DNA of 64,000 nucleotides from Chamaecrista fasciculata (Eukaryota; Streptophyta; Magnoliopsida; Fabales; Fabaceae): positions 144,615 to 208,614 of the forward strand of contig QANZ01008518.1 of the NCBI GenBank assembly GCA_003254925.1, in the 5' to 3' direction. Position numbers and translations under genes: made by a program. Position 1 is the stretch's first letter; each line of letters starts with the position of its first letter. The notes beneath the pieces were generated by a model that worked only from the letters and a program-made list of their open reading frames with translations, ran no database searches and had not been told where the DNA came from. Positions 54,874 through 64,000 of this stretch are shown one piece after another.

Positions 54874-56220
54874 TTCATTACCTCCAAAAGATCTAAGTTT
54901 GATATCATAAGAGCAAGTCATATATGCTCAAAATTGACTGTAAAAATCAAGTTTCAATTAATAAACCAATAGAACATTATCACTTACCAGTTAATCAATA
55001 AGATTATTTTAAGATTATATTCCATTAAACATCTTTAATTAAATTAAACATGCACGTGAGATTCACACATTTTGGCTTTTGCATCTTATATGATTAAACT
55101 AAATGTATGGTACATGATGGTACTCTTTTTCTTTTTCCCCCAAAATGACCATGGCGTCATGCTATGCTTATTCAACAACCATAATTTGGGCATGTTTTTA
55201 AACCAATTATAACTTAAAAATATAACAAAAAAAAGCCACATAAAATCAAAGCTAGAGATTCAATAACTTATGATGAAGCTATTGCCTAACGAGAAGACTT
55301 TGACGATCGGTTGGGCAATCCTACAGCAAAGGCACGACGAGGGTTAGGTCCCTGTCAGTTACTCAGATGCTTAAGTCAACAGATGTTTGAGAGAGGAAAA
55401 ATGGAAATCAAAATGAATAAGGAGAGTCTTACCTTAAGAAAGAGTTAGATCAATTTATATATATGAGAGTGAACATAGGAGAAGGAGATTATGTACATAT
55501 ATCATTAGTTCCCTAAGCCCCATAGTGCTTGTCACTAAGGCGGAATTGTACAAAACTCTCTCGGGTGACCAGTAACAAGGATCTAAGGATGGCCATTTCC
55601 TCATGGTTCCATTTGATATAATGGAAATGTTTAGAGCAAGGCAAACACACTCATGTTTTGACTAGAGTTGTCAACACTGGCTAGTCAACCTGACCCAAGC
55701 TCGTATTGGCTCACAATTATTAGGGTTGGGTTAGACTAGCCCATTTTTAAAATGGGCCAAAAATTAACTAGTCCAACTCATTTCTTTACGGGTAAAGGAC
55801 TGACCCAACAGACCTTACAATAATTTCTTAAAAACAATGAAATTTAAATTTTAAATTTATAAAAAAAATATTTATTTTTCACGAGATAAACCATACATAA
55901 GAAAACATTCACAGTATACCAGAAAGAAAACAAGAAAGCTAATGCGTGAAATACTGACATATTAAAATTAATGTGTGAAAGTGTGAAACACATGCAACAT
56001 TTAACACTTTCATAATACACTGGACGCAACACTAACAACATACCAACAATGAAAGATTTTTTTATTCTATACTGGACGCAACATTGCAATAGTACATTTA
56101 TACACCATCATAAATCAATAGCAAGTGGGTTTGGTTTCAATTTTGATGGTGATTGGACATTGGTTCAGAACTTTTAGCATTGGGGTATGGGTTGTTTAGA
56201 CCCCTATATATATATATATA
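54874..56220. other. Intergenic with possible LTR and hAT relics
   Basis: 55250-55670 has moderate GC with GACTTTGACGATCGGTTGG and GGTGACCAGTAACAAGG and may be an LTR relic. 55675-55820 (GAGTTGTCAACACTGGC to CTGACCCAACAG) resembles a hAT-like end. A TA run is at 56208-56220. No gene is seen. Confidence 0.4.
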
Positions 56221-56369
56221 CTAGGGGCTTTGCGAATAAATAAGGGACTAAATTGTTAACTTAGTAAAGAAAGAGAGACTAAATAGTAAATTTTCTCTTA
56301 TTTTTAATTTCATAGACTATAGTTTTAAACATGGACGACCAGAAAGGGGTGGAGCCATATAATATAAGA
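56221..56369 (-). mobile_element. Helitron-like non-autonomous copy H3 (149 bp)
   Basis: On the minus strand it starts TCTTATATTATATGGCTCC after A and ends AAAGCCCCTAG before T. The first 50 bases match the copies H1 and H2; the interior differs. Confidence 0.6.
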
Positions 56370-56796
56370 TGTACCTATAAAACAAGATTAAGAGAGAAAT
56401 TATTTTTTCGAAAAAGACAAAATGGGCCAAATTTTTTGTGGAGAGAGGGCAAACAAAATAAAATAGGCCCAATACTAGCTCAGTCTTGTGGAGAGAGGGC
56501 AAGTAATGAGGGCCCATTATATCATCAGATCTTTCTAAAATGAATGTTTGTTGAATTTGGTCCGTTCAAGTCTTATTGATTTTCTACACATCCAGGCCAT
56601 TGAAAATTCAAATGTTTAATCTTGGGTCTTTGGATTCAACAACCCCCGAGTTCTTACTTTGCGCGGGAAATGGGAGAATATGAGGATCGTCGAGGATGTG
56701 TCCTGCTCGAAGTGGTCGTTGGATTCAATGACCTCTCAGCTCATTTTCTCCTTTCCTCTTTCTTTTTCTCTTCCTTTCTCATTTTTTTTTTTGTCA
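56370..56796. other. Intergenic, no gene recognised
   Basis: GGAGAGAGGGCAA is duplicated (about 56440 and 56490). No coding motif is seen. Confidence 0.45.
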
Positions 56797-57830
56797 AAGT
56801 GCAATTTTGGACTCCTATCTTTGTATTTTTAAGTTGAAATTTAGCCCTTTATCTCTTTCTTTTCTTGCGATTTTGGTCCTATATTTTCTCTAAAAGTTTC
56901 ACTTCCTAGTCCTAGTGACTGAATGTAGTTATATCTCTCATTTCAAATCTGATTGCGATGAGTTTAGAGCTACATGTTACTATTGACGAGTCTTTTCTTT
57001 GTCCAACTAGAGCCGTAAGTTAATACGGTCAAATCGAACTTCAAAAGTGGGTTGATCGTCTCATACTCGAATGAGAGAAGTTTGTCATATCTCTCTCGTT
57101 TCAAATTCGATTACGATAAGTTCAGAGTTATAGGTTACTTTTGATGAGTCTTTTTTCTACCTAGTTGGATCGTCAACCCTCTCTCTTTGCTATAGCGAGC
57201 AGTGTGAATCTATAGCTCTTTCAGACAGTGGAGAAAGACCTTTCAATCTGTGCGATCAAGCCTCTCTTTCCTATCTGAGATAGCTAGTTGTCACCTTCAA
57301 TTGCAGCAGTGGCCCTTTCATTGCCCTCCCTTTGTCTTTCTTTTGAAATAAGGACTTAGCCCATGGGTCAACAACGATATGGTTTTCTTACCGTTAACTC
57401 CCCTTCTGACCATGGGTAGCTCGCTTGAATCTTGATGATTGATCTCGGTGAGTTCCACCCATCCATTAAATGAGGTCAAATCGGGCCCAAAAGTGGTTTT
57501 CCATAATTGTTCACATTTTGGTTCAAGAACTAGTTTTAGGCTCTATTTGACCTCATTTGTTGAATGTCACAATTGAATAGAAAAATGACTCGTCAAAAGT
57601 AACGCATAATTTTAAACTCTTCAGAAATGAACTTGAAACGAGAGATATAAAACCAACTTCACTTTTTTTTACTATGAAATGAGCGACCCAGTTTTGGAGT
57701 CCAATTTTATCTTATTTGTTAACGATCTCAATTAGACAAATAAATGATTTGTCAAAAATAATCTGTGGATTCAAACTCATTGCAATAAGACTTAAAACAA
57801 CATAAATATGATCACATATATTAATCTCGT
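56797..57830. repeat. Fold-back element, family 2, with tandem arms
   Basis: The unit ATATCTCTCATTTCAAATCTG...GCGATGAGTTTAGAGC... is repeated at about 56930 and 57085. An inverted counterpart (GACTCGTCAAAAGTAACGC, GAAACGAGAGATATAA) lies at about 57590-57660. A non-repeat insert (57175-57440, TTTGCTATAGCGAGCAG...) occupies the middle. Confidence 0.6.
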
Positions 57831-57842
57831 ATTACTTTTTTT

Positions 57843-58190
57843 ATTAGAGAAAACTTACTATTTAGTCCCTGAATTTATACCAAGTCAACTAATCAGTTCT
57901 TGAATAATCGAAATAAACGACTTGATTCTTGAAATATTTCAATTATCAACTATTTGGCCTCTAGTGATAATTTGGTCCCTGAATTTGATTAATTTTATAT
58001 TTTTTTTGTCCATAAACTTGAACTAAATTAATACTATTTAGTCCCTGAATTTTTTTTAGTTCCTGAATTTGACTAAATCATTGATAATATTGTAATTCAA
58101 GAACTTAATAGTATATTTGGATTATTTAAGGGCTAATTACTTGAGTCGATATAAATTCAGGGACCAAATAGTAGGTTTTGTCTTTTTCTT
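57843..58190. repeat. Fold-back element, family 1 copy
   Basis: Left TAGAGAAAACTTACTATTTAGTCC and right GGGACCAAATAGTAGGTTTTG are inverted. It is the best preserved family 1 copy, with TTTAGTCCCTGAATTT repeated four times. Confidence 0.75.
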
Positions 58191-58712
58191 AAGTTAAATG
58201 TTTGGTCTATTCAGTTTTACTAAAGTTATACGTTAATCCCTAAATTTCGATTGTATCTATTTGGTGTTTTTATCTTTAATAATATGATTTCATTCTCGTC
58301 GATATAACATTGCTAACTTGTTTATGATATGGCAATAAATAAATGTTGAAAAAAATTATACTAGTGATTAATCATAGAAAAATGCCATGTACTATAAGTT
58401 AAAAAATGAAAGAAAAATATAAATAACTGGATAGCAAAAGAAGAAATGTATGGTTTTAATGAGCTCCTCCATGTTCACGGCTGTTTTTTTTTTAAAATAT
58501 AAAAATGGTGAAAATTTGTTTTTTATATTAATATAAAATGGTGAAAAATACAGAAACCAAAAGACTAACGGTTTGGATATAGGTTAAACGAGTTACCCAC
58601 CGTGGCAGGCCCACGATTAAACCTACCTGTATCTGAACTAGAGGAAGCTATGAATCCTTGAGCATCCATCATCATCATAGTAGTGACAGAATTAGATTGA
58701 TTACAAAAAATA
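58191..58712. other. AT-rich intergenic, possible LINE 3' part
   Basis: No gene is seen up to about 58590. 58590-58712 may be the 3' part of the minus-strand LINE fragment that follows. Confidence 0.4.
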
Positions 58713-59143
58713 CTAACATAGTAAGACCCAAAAGAAGGAATAATCTTGATTGCTGATATTGATGAAGCGATGAAACTCTTCCAGAGTTTCTCGTTTCATA
58801 ATCTCCAGATGACAACCAAACTCAGGAGGATAGTTAGCCAAATCTTGTAAGGAACCGTAGGATTTCTCTTCCACCGCTTCACCTAAAGCTGGAGCCATCT
58901 CTGAAACATATGCGGCCCCGAACTAATTCTTATGGAAATTGGGAGTCCAAACCAAACGGCCTTGGCAAAGTTGCAACTGAGAAAATTGTAGGTAACCGAA
59001 TCGTCAGGTGAGCCATAGAAAGGACAAAAGACATCACATCTGAGATGATGACGGTTTAAGTTCCAGAATGTCGGGCTATGTTGCTTTTCCACAGGTACGG
59101 GTACTGGGTACGGCCAATTAATCACATTTTGGGCATTCGCCAC
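58713..59143 (-). pseudogene. LINE reverse-transcriptase C-terminal fragment (zf-RVT)
   Basis: On the minus strand HHLRCDVFCPFYGSPDDSVTYNFLSC then FAKAVWFGLPISIRI matches the zf-RVT segment found after LINE reverse transcriptases. A frame change near 58890 leads to EAVEEKSYGSLQDLANY. Both ends are truncated. Confidence 0.75.
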
Positions 59144-59159
59144 TTGACCGTTAGATCAG

Positions 59160-59572
59160 GTCAAATTCTGTCCCGCGTACCACGGAGCGGTCCATGACTC
59201 AGTCAGACCCACGTCTCATGCACGTTCGGCGAACGGTTGTTCTATAAGCTCCCACTTTCCCACGATGTCCATACTCCACTTTTTCCAGACCTCCACCTTC
59301 CCTATCTCTGGAGATCGTGGATTTGAGCACGTGGGAGCCTTTTTCGGCCCTCTCTGCACTCCACAACTATATAAATACGCCTGTACATCATCGATTCAAG
59401 GTTAACAACTTCTCTCATCCTGAATTCTCTTACTCTCACGTAAGATTTTCTCTAACTTGATCGTCGAAGTATCCTTCGCAGGACCTCCTTGTGAAGTCTT
59501 TTGCAGGTTACTTTCGGTCTTCTTGCTCTAGCAGCCCCCTCGGTTTGAACTAGGTGATCTTCAACTAACAAA
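59160..59572 (+). repeat. LTR and leader remnant of a Tat-like element
   Basis: A TATA box (TATATAAATA, about 59369) and a downstream part (CCTTCGCAGGACCTCCTTGTG then CTTTTGCAGGTT) align with the LTR of the 28-33 kb element. It passes directly from LTR to gag leader at GAACTAGGTGATCT, without U5 end or primer site. Confidence 0.7.
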
Positions 59573-60255
59573 ATGAACCTGGAGAACATTCCTGACGGTC
59601 AAAACTTAGTCCACGACCCCAACGCTCCACTAATGGATCCTCCAGTCGGCTCGGCCAACCCGAATCATGATGAGGACCCACACACTCGCTTGGAGGAGGA
59701 GGTTATCCCTCCACTACTCGTCACCGAGGAGCGTGTTCCTGCGTTGGGTGAGACTTTCATGGCCCAAGACATTATGGCCATATTCAAGGATGCCTTAAAG
59801 GAGCATATAGCTTCCATGCGGCAAACTCACGAACAGGAGGTCGCCGCCTAAAGGAGAGAAATGCAGAATCTCTTGCTCAATCCCTTACCAGCCAGTGGGG
59901 ATGGCACCCCTCAGGCATAGGGGTCCAGCCCAACCAACGAGAACATTGCAGGGTCCGCCAACGCTCAACTGGGTGTTGTTGGACTCCTACGCAAGCCGGG
60001 TACTTGCGTACCACATAAGGGCCCATTTAGCCTCTCTATTCAGCAAGATATTGTCCCACAAGGATTCAAGATGCATTTCTAGCTGTCTCCCTATGAGCCC
60101 AAAGTTGACCCGAACGTCCACTTAAGGGCATTCAATGCCATCATCCAGGTTGCTTATGTATCTGAAAGGAAGAAGTGTAAGCTTTTCCCCACCACTTTGG
60201 GTCAGGAGGGGCTGACTGGTATGCCCCCTCCCCAACTACTCGATCACCAAGTTAT
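59573..60255 (+). pseudogene. Tat-like gag relic
   Basis: Starts MNLENIPDG; later MAQDIMAIFKDALKEH, GPFSLSIQQDIVPQGFKM, DPNVHLRAFNAIIQVA and KCKLFPTTLGQEGL align with the gag at 31615-32571. In-frame stops occur after EVAA (59849) and around KMHF, with frameshifts near 59910-60000. It ends abruptly near 60255 in AT-rich DNA. Confidence 0.85.
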
Positions 60256-60796
60256 TTTTATAAATTATGGGGTTCTGGTATGGCATAATATATTTTTTAA
60301 AAAATAAAAATATTACATATATATATATTATAATTAGAGAAAGGTGAATTAATTAACATATATATTTTCATTTCTCAAACAATATAATAATTAATTAAAA
60401 AAATTGTGCGTGGCTTCAGTCTCTTACCCTTCCAATATTCTTTCAATCATAAAATAATATTAAAAATAAAACTAAAAAAAGATAAGATATTGGACACCAA
60501 AAGTTATCAAGATTAAAAAGCTTCATTCTGATTAAAAAACTTTAATTTTTTATTATCAAAGTTGGCAGCATAAAGGAATAAGAAAAAGTGTTTCTCTCTT
60601 ATAGAAGTCTCCACACAAATCTTCCTCTATTACCATATCTTCTTCCTCTGTTTCTCTCTCTCACACACAATCTTCATTTATTGAAAGAGAGACCACACAC
60701 ATGCACATCACAACGATCCTCTACAACTGCTCAAGAAGTCACTGTATTCTCTGCCTTGTGAAGTTTTGCTCTACTTCTTTTTACCTGTGATTTTCG
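60256..60796. other. AT-rich, then leader-like CT-rich sequence
   Basis: 60590-60710 has CTCTTATAGAAGTC, TTTCTCTCTCTCACACACA and similar, resembling a transcribed leader. No frame is recognised. Confidence 0.4.
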
Positions 60797-62543
60797 TGTG
60801 GGGAAATCACGGGTCGCGTAGCGGAAGCGGAAAATAAAAATTAACTGAAACATGGCACAAAACAAAACTTGTGATTTCCCTACGGATCCGCTAGCAGAAT
60901 TTAAACTGGTGAAGGAAAAGTTATACCTCAAAGTTTCAATCGGTCCGGTTGAATGGTGCAATTCTGAGAAGTCCACACGAAGCGTCCTTCCTCTGCCAGT
61001 AATCCACACGAGCAGTTTATTGGCACCAAGGTGCTAGCCTTCTGTTCTTTTCTCCAAAAGAACAAGGGAACTCGATCTACGGCTCTCAAAATTCAAGAAC
61101 AATTCTTGAACCTTGAAAGGATGGTGGCGCAATCAACAAGAACACCTTCTTGTTTTTCCTCTCAAAACCCTAGCTATGGGACAACTCGATTTCTCTCACA
61201 CTCTTGGAGAAGATGGAGTTTCTCTCTCTAGGTTTTGAGCTAGGTGACTTTTTCCTCTCTTGTCTCACAAAGAGAAAATTGCAAAACTCACTTATGCATT
61301 AGCCTCCACAAAGTCGACTTGCCTAGGGTTATATAGTTAGGGGAGTTTTGAGAATTATAATTAGGGAGTCCCTAAATTATAGGATTATCAAATTATAAAA
61401 TTATAAGATTACAATAATATTATAATTTTAGGACTTGAATTCATAATTAAAATATTACCTTAATATCTTAATTGAATTCAAAATGCAATCTTTGAGAATC
61501 AAATTGGAAGATCAAATCTTCCTCCTTGGTCCCACATANACAATCAATATATTTAAACTTCTCCCACAAATTTAAATATCTCAACCGTAGATTTTATTTA
61601 AGACAAGACTTTATATCCCAGACATTTAGCTGTGTCTTAAATTGTGTCACCGGAGTGACTCACGAATTAACCCTAATTCGTGTCCCTTTAAGCGGTGTCC
61701 AGATCCTGCTCATGTGTGACCCAGCAGGCCTCACGTGAAGTTGGCAGCAAGCCATCCCTATGACTCACAAGTCGAGAGCCGACTCTAGCAAGCCATCACG
61801 ACTACCCAAAATATGTGAGTTATCGTTTTATCAAAAGATCGATTTAACCTTAGTACCACCTTGTCATAGACCCTATTGTCACACGATATTTTGGTCATGG
61901 ATAAGGCACAGGAAAGTCATCCTTAATCCAAACCACAACTTTCTCGATTTCCTGAGTAGGTCCCATTTCCCTAGGTGGCCACACATTCCTTGGACAGACT
62001 CATCGAGGGCGCCAGTTAAATATCTCTCATCTTTAATGAGGGACAAAATTCCATCTTGGTCAACCACATTCCTCAGCACTGCAATCAACCAAACCCGCAC
62101 CTAGCCCTTATGGCTGACCTGCTACGGGCAACGCTAGACTAGGCCAAAGTCTGACAACTACAACGCCGGAATAGTCAAGACCTCAGGTCTAAGGCATCGT
62201 GACAGGCGTACAGGAGAGACTAGCTAATGACTAAATCCAAGCAGGACTCTCCGGGTCATTCCAGCAACTTGTAACCCCTTACACAATTTCACCATGACTC
62301 TCGTAAAGCATCTAGTGCATGTATCTCCATACACCGAGGTCATGCTGGTCTTAGTTCATTCTCGCTCCCACGAGAATAATCGACCAGGGACGAATTTAGA
62401 TTGATTATCTCATAATTAATCAAGGACGCTATCATAGTAAACATGCTAATAATATGATAACAACATAATTTATCTCCATAAATTAATCAATATGTTCAAA
62501 ACATATACATAAAATGATTGGCCCTAGGGCACAATCTCCAACA
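60797..62543 (-). repeat. Long Copia-like LTR, minus orientation
   Basis: The minus strand starts TGTTGGAGATTGTGCCCTAG at 62543. It contains a TATA-like box (AACTATATAACCC, near 61335) and, near its end, the sequence CCGCTTCCGCTACGCGACCC. The first 210 bases recur in plus orientation at 63789. The 60797 end (TG on plus strand) is an estimate. One N is at 61539. Confidence 0.65.
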
Positions 62544-63012
62544 CGTATCTACTTTTATCTTGAGGAGACACGGGTGAATGGAAGATTCAACGCGATGCCT
62601 TATTGAAATCTTGGTTTATTGGATGCGGTGATAGCCAAGCTACACGTGTTTGATGGGCCTTGATGATGTAGGGTTGGGCTTTCGCCTCATTGTTTTTGAG
62701 TTTGGCCATTCACAAGTTTTATTGTGTGACTTAATGGGGTTATCAAATCGGATTTGGACCTCAAGGCATTAGATGGGATAAACATGCCATAATAAGTATC
62801 ATACGATGATACAGTCCCACAAAGATCTAAGAGTCACATATGATGTGATTGGTAAAGAGTTACCTACCTAAATAACCTAAGGTTGCATTATCGCCCAAGT
62901 GAAGGTAAACTTTGGTGAAATCTAGATCTTAGCCACTAATAATAATTTTGCTGGATTTTATAAAATGGTGGACCTTTTTGCTAATTAACTTTCATATCTT
63001 AATTGTAGAATC
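62544..63012. other. Leader-like sequence before the Copia gag fragment
   Basis: No frame is seen. The stretch includes GATACAGTCCCACAAAG and TCTAGATCTTAGCCACTAA and runs into the gag start at 63013, so it is probably Copia LTR or 5' untranslated sequence. Confidence 0.4.
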
Positions 63013-63228
63013 ATGGCAAACAATATAAGTTCAGCGTTATCACTGCGATCTATCCTTGAGAAGGATAAGTTAAATGGGACAAACTTCCTTGACTGGTTTC
63101 GTAATTTGAGAATTGTTTTCACCCAAGAAAGGAAGCTTTATGTCCTAGAAAACCCTCCCCCTGAAGAGCCTGCCAACGACGCTCCAAGAGCTCAAAGAAC
63201 TGCTTATGAGAAGCACTTCGATGACTGA
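63013..63228 (+). pseudogene. Copia gag N-terminal fragment
   Basis: 71 codons: SALSLRSILEKDKLNGTNF, then LDWFRNLRIVFTQERKLYVL and ENPPPEEPANDAP, RTAYEKHFDD. This is the conserved N-terminus of Copia gag. A stop follows and the rest of the polyprotein is missing. Confidence 0.88.
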
Positions 63229-63229
63229 T

Positions 63230-63788
63230 CTGACCATATTTCATCATATATTTTAGTGACATTTTAGGACATTTTATATTCATTTGGGATTCATTTGCAT
63301 GCCTTTATGTCCATTTATGATGAAATATGATGCCTTGAGGTTTGAGGATTATTTGGACTATTTTGTGAGTAATTGAGTGGTTTTCTCGGGTTTAATATTT
63401 ATTATTTGATTAATCCTCTTTATCCTAAGAATTCACTTAGTTTCTTGATGTTCTTGATTGGTTTTGATGAAGTCCAAAGTGTTGAGATACTTCAAGGAAA
63501 GCTTAAGGATGCTTGGAGACGAGTCAGGGACCAAACCGAGAAGAATCAAAGTTGCAGGGAAAACCGCCGTGGCCCCGCGGCAGGTCTCTCTAGAAATCTT
63601 GCCGCGGAAACCACCGCCGTGCATAGCCGCGGCGGGTCCCGCGGCGGGTTTGCGATAACTTATAATTAGTTAGGCCCAAGCCCGATTTTGATGATTCTGA
63701 CCTAGATTTTCTTGGAGTAAGCCGAAATTTACATATATGAAAGGTTTTTAGGTCATTTGGAGGCGAGACACTTACTGAGAGAGAGTTT
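63230..63788. repeat. Probable Ty3-type LTR fragment
   Basis: Starts TTTCATCATATATTTTAGTG, then carries a GC-rich block (about 63555-63650) with repeated CCGCGGCGGG / CCGCGGCAGG. It is interrupted at 63788 by the Copia LTR. Confidence 0.5.
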
Positions 63789-64000
63789 TGTTGGAGATTG
63801 TGCCCTAGGGCCAATCATTTTATAGATATGTTGTGAACATGTCAATTAATTTATGGAGATAAATTAATGGTTATCATATTATTAGCATGTTTACTATGAT
63901 AACAGTCCGTGATTAATTATGAGATAATTAATCTAAACCGTCCCTGGTCGCTCATTCAAGTGGGAACTTGAAATGAACTAAGACCAGCATGACCTCGGTG
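63789..64000 (+). repeat. Start of a Copia-like LTR, plus orientation
   Basis: TGTTGGAGATTGTGCCCTAG and the next 190 bases are an inverted copy of 62543 down to about 62333, with scattered differences. The LTR continues beyond the window. Confidence 0.85.

Noticed and set aside
61760-62104. 114-codon frame inside the Copia-like LTR
   Set aside because: It lies within the untranslated LTR, opposite to its orientation, without recognisable motifs.
63433-63669. Frames over the CCGCGG-rich block
   Set aside because: Low-complexity GC-rich repeat in an LTR-like fragment gives open frames in several phases by chance.

Overview
The window is nuclear DNA from a flowering plant, most likely a eudicot. 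The signs are host genes with GT-AG introns, an NDR1-type immune gene, degenerate TTTAGGG-type telomere-like repeats, AT-rich intergenic DNA and many plant transposon families (chromovirus, Tat-like and Copia LTR elements, MuDR-like, CACTA, hAT, PIF-like, LINE). I cannot name the species. There are three long N gaps (6026-6468, 29576-30074, 44378-44482) and single N characters at 13659, 32776, 52904, 53593 and 61539; several of the single Ns look like joins where repeat sequence was lost.

Only three host genes are well supported. An intronless NDR1-like membrane protein lies at 7431-8126 (minus). A six-exon Raf-like (group C, ATN1/At5g50180-type) protein kinase lies at 40142-43488 (plus). A three-exon GPI-anchored lipid-transfer-like protein lies at 51932-54009 (plus). 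A six-exon Ptta/En-Spm-like (Transposase_24-type) gene at 14357-17207 is transposon-derived and has one disrupted exon. A 31-codon signal-peptide-like reading frame at 47843-47938 may be the start of a broken gene.

Layout: 1-2260 end of a chromovirus with its LTR; 2761-3740 CACTA end beside a Copia reverse-transcriptase fragment; 4542-6818 a giant inverted-repeat element filled with telomere-like repeats; 7.4-8.3 kb NDR1-like gene; 9660-14148 a structurally complete MuDR-like element; 14.4-17.2 kb the Ptta-like gene; 18.5-19.9 kb an LTR with a primer-site-like sequence; 21-28 kb AT-rich DNA with MITEs, fold-back elements and two Helitron-like copies; 28225-32984 a recent Tat-like LTR element with a 5-bp target duplication and no integrase; 33-39 kb a hAT MITE, a Copia fragment and fold-backs; 39.3-43.5 kb the kinase gene; 44-51 kb MITEs, two LINE-derived retroposons with target duplications and fold-backs; 51.8-54.3 kb the lipid-transfer gene with a repeat in each intron; 54.5-64 kb a solo LTR, a third Helitron-like copy, a LINE fragment, a Tat-like gag relic and a nest of Copia and Ty3 LTRs.

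The host genes do not form a pathway unit. The main story is transposon biology: young and complete elements, internally deleted derivatives, a possibly spliced Tat leader, and palindromic repeats inside introns.
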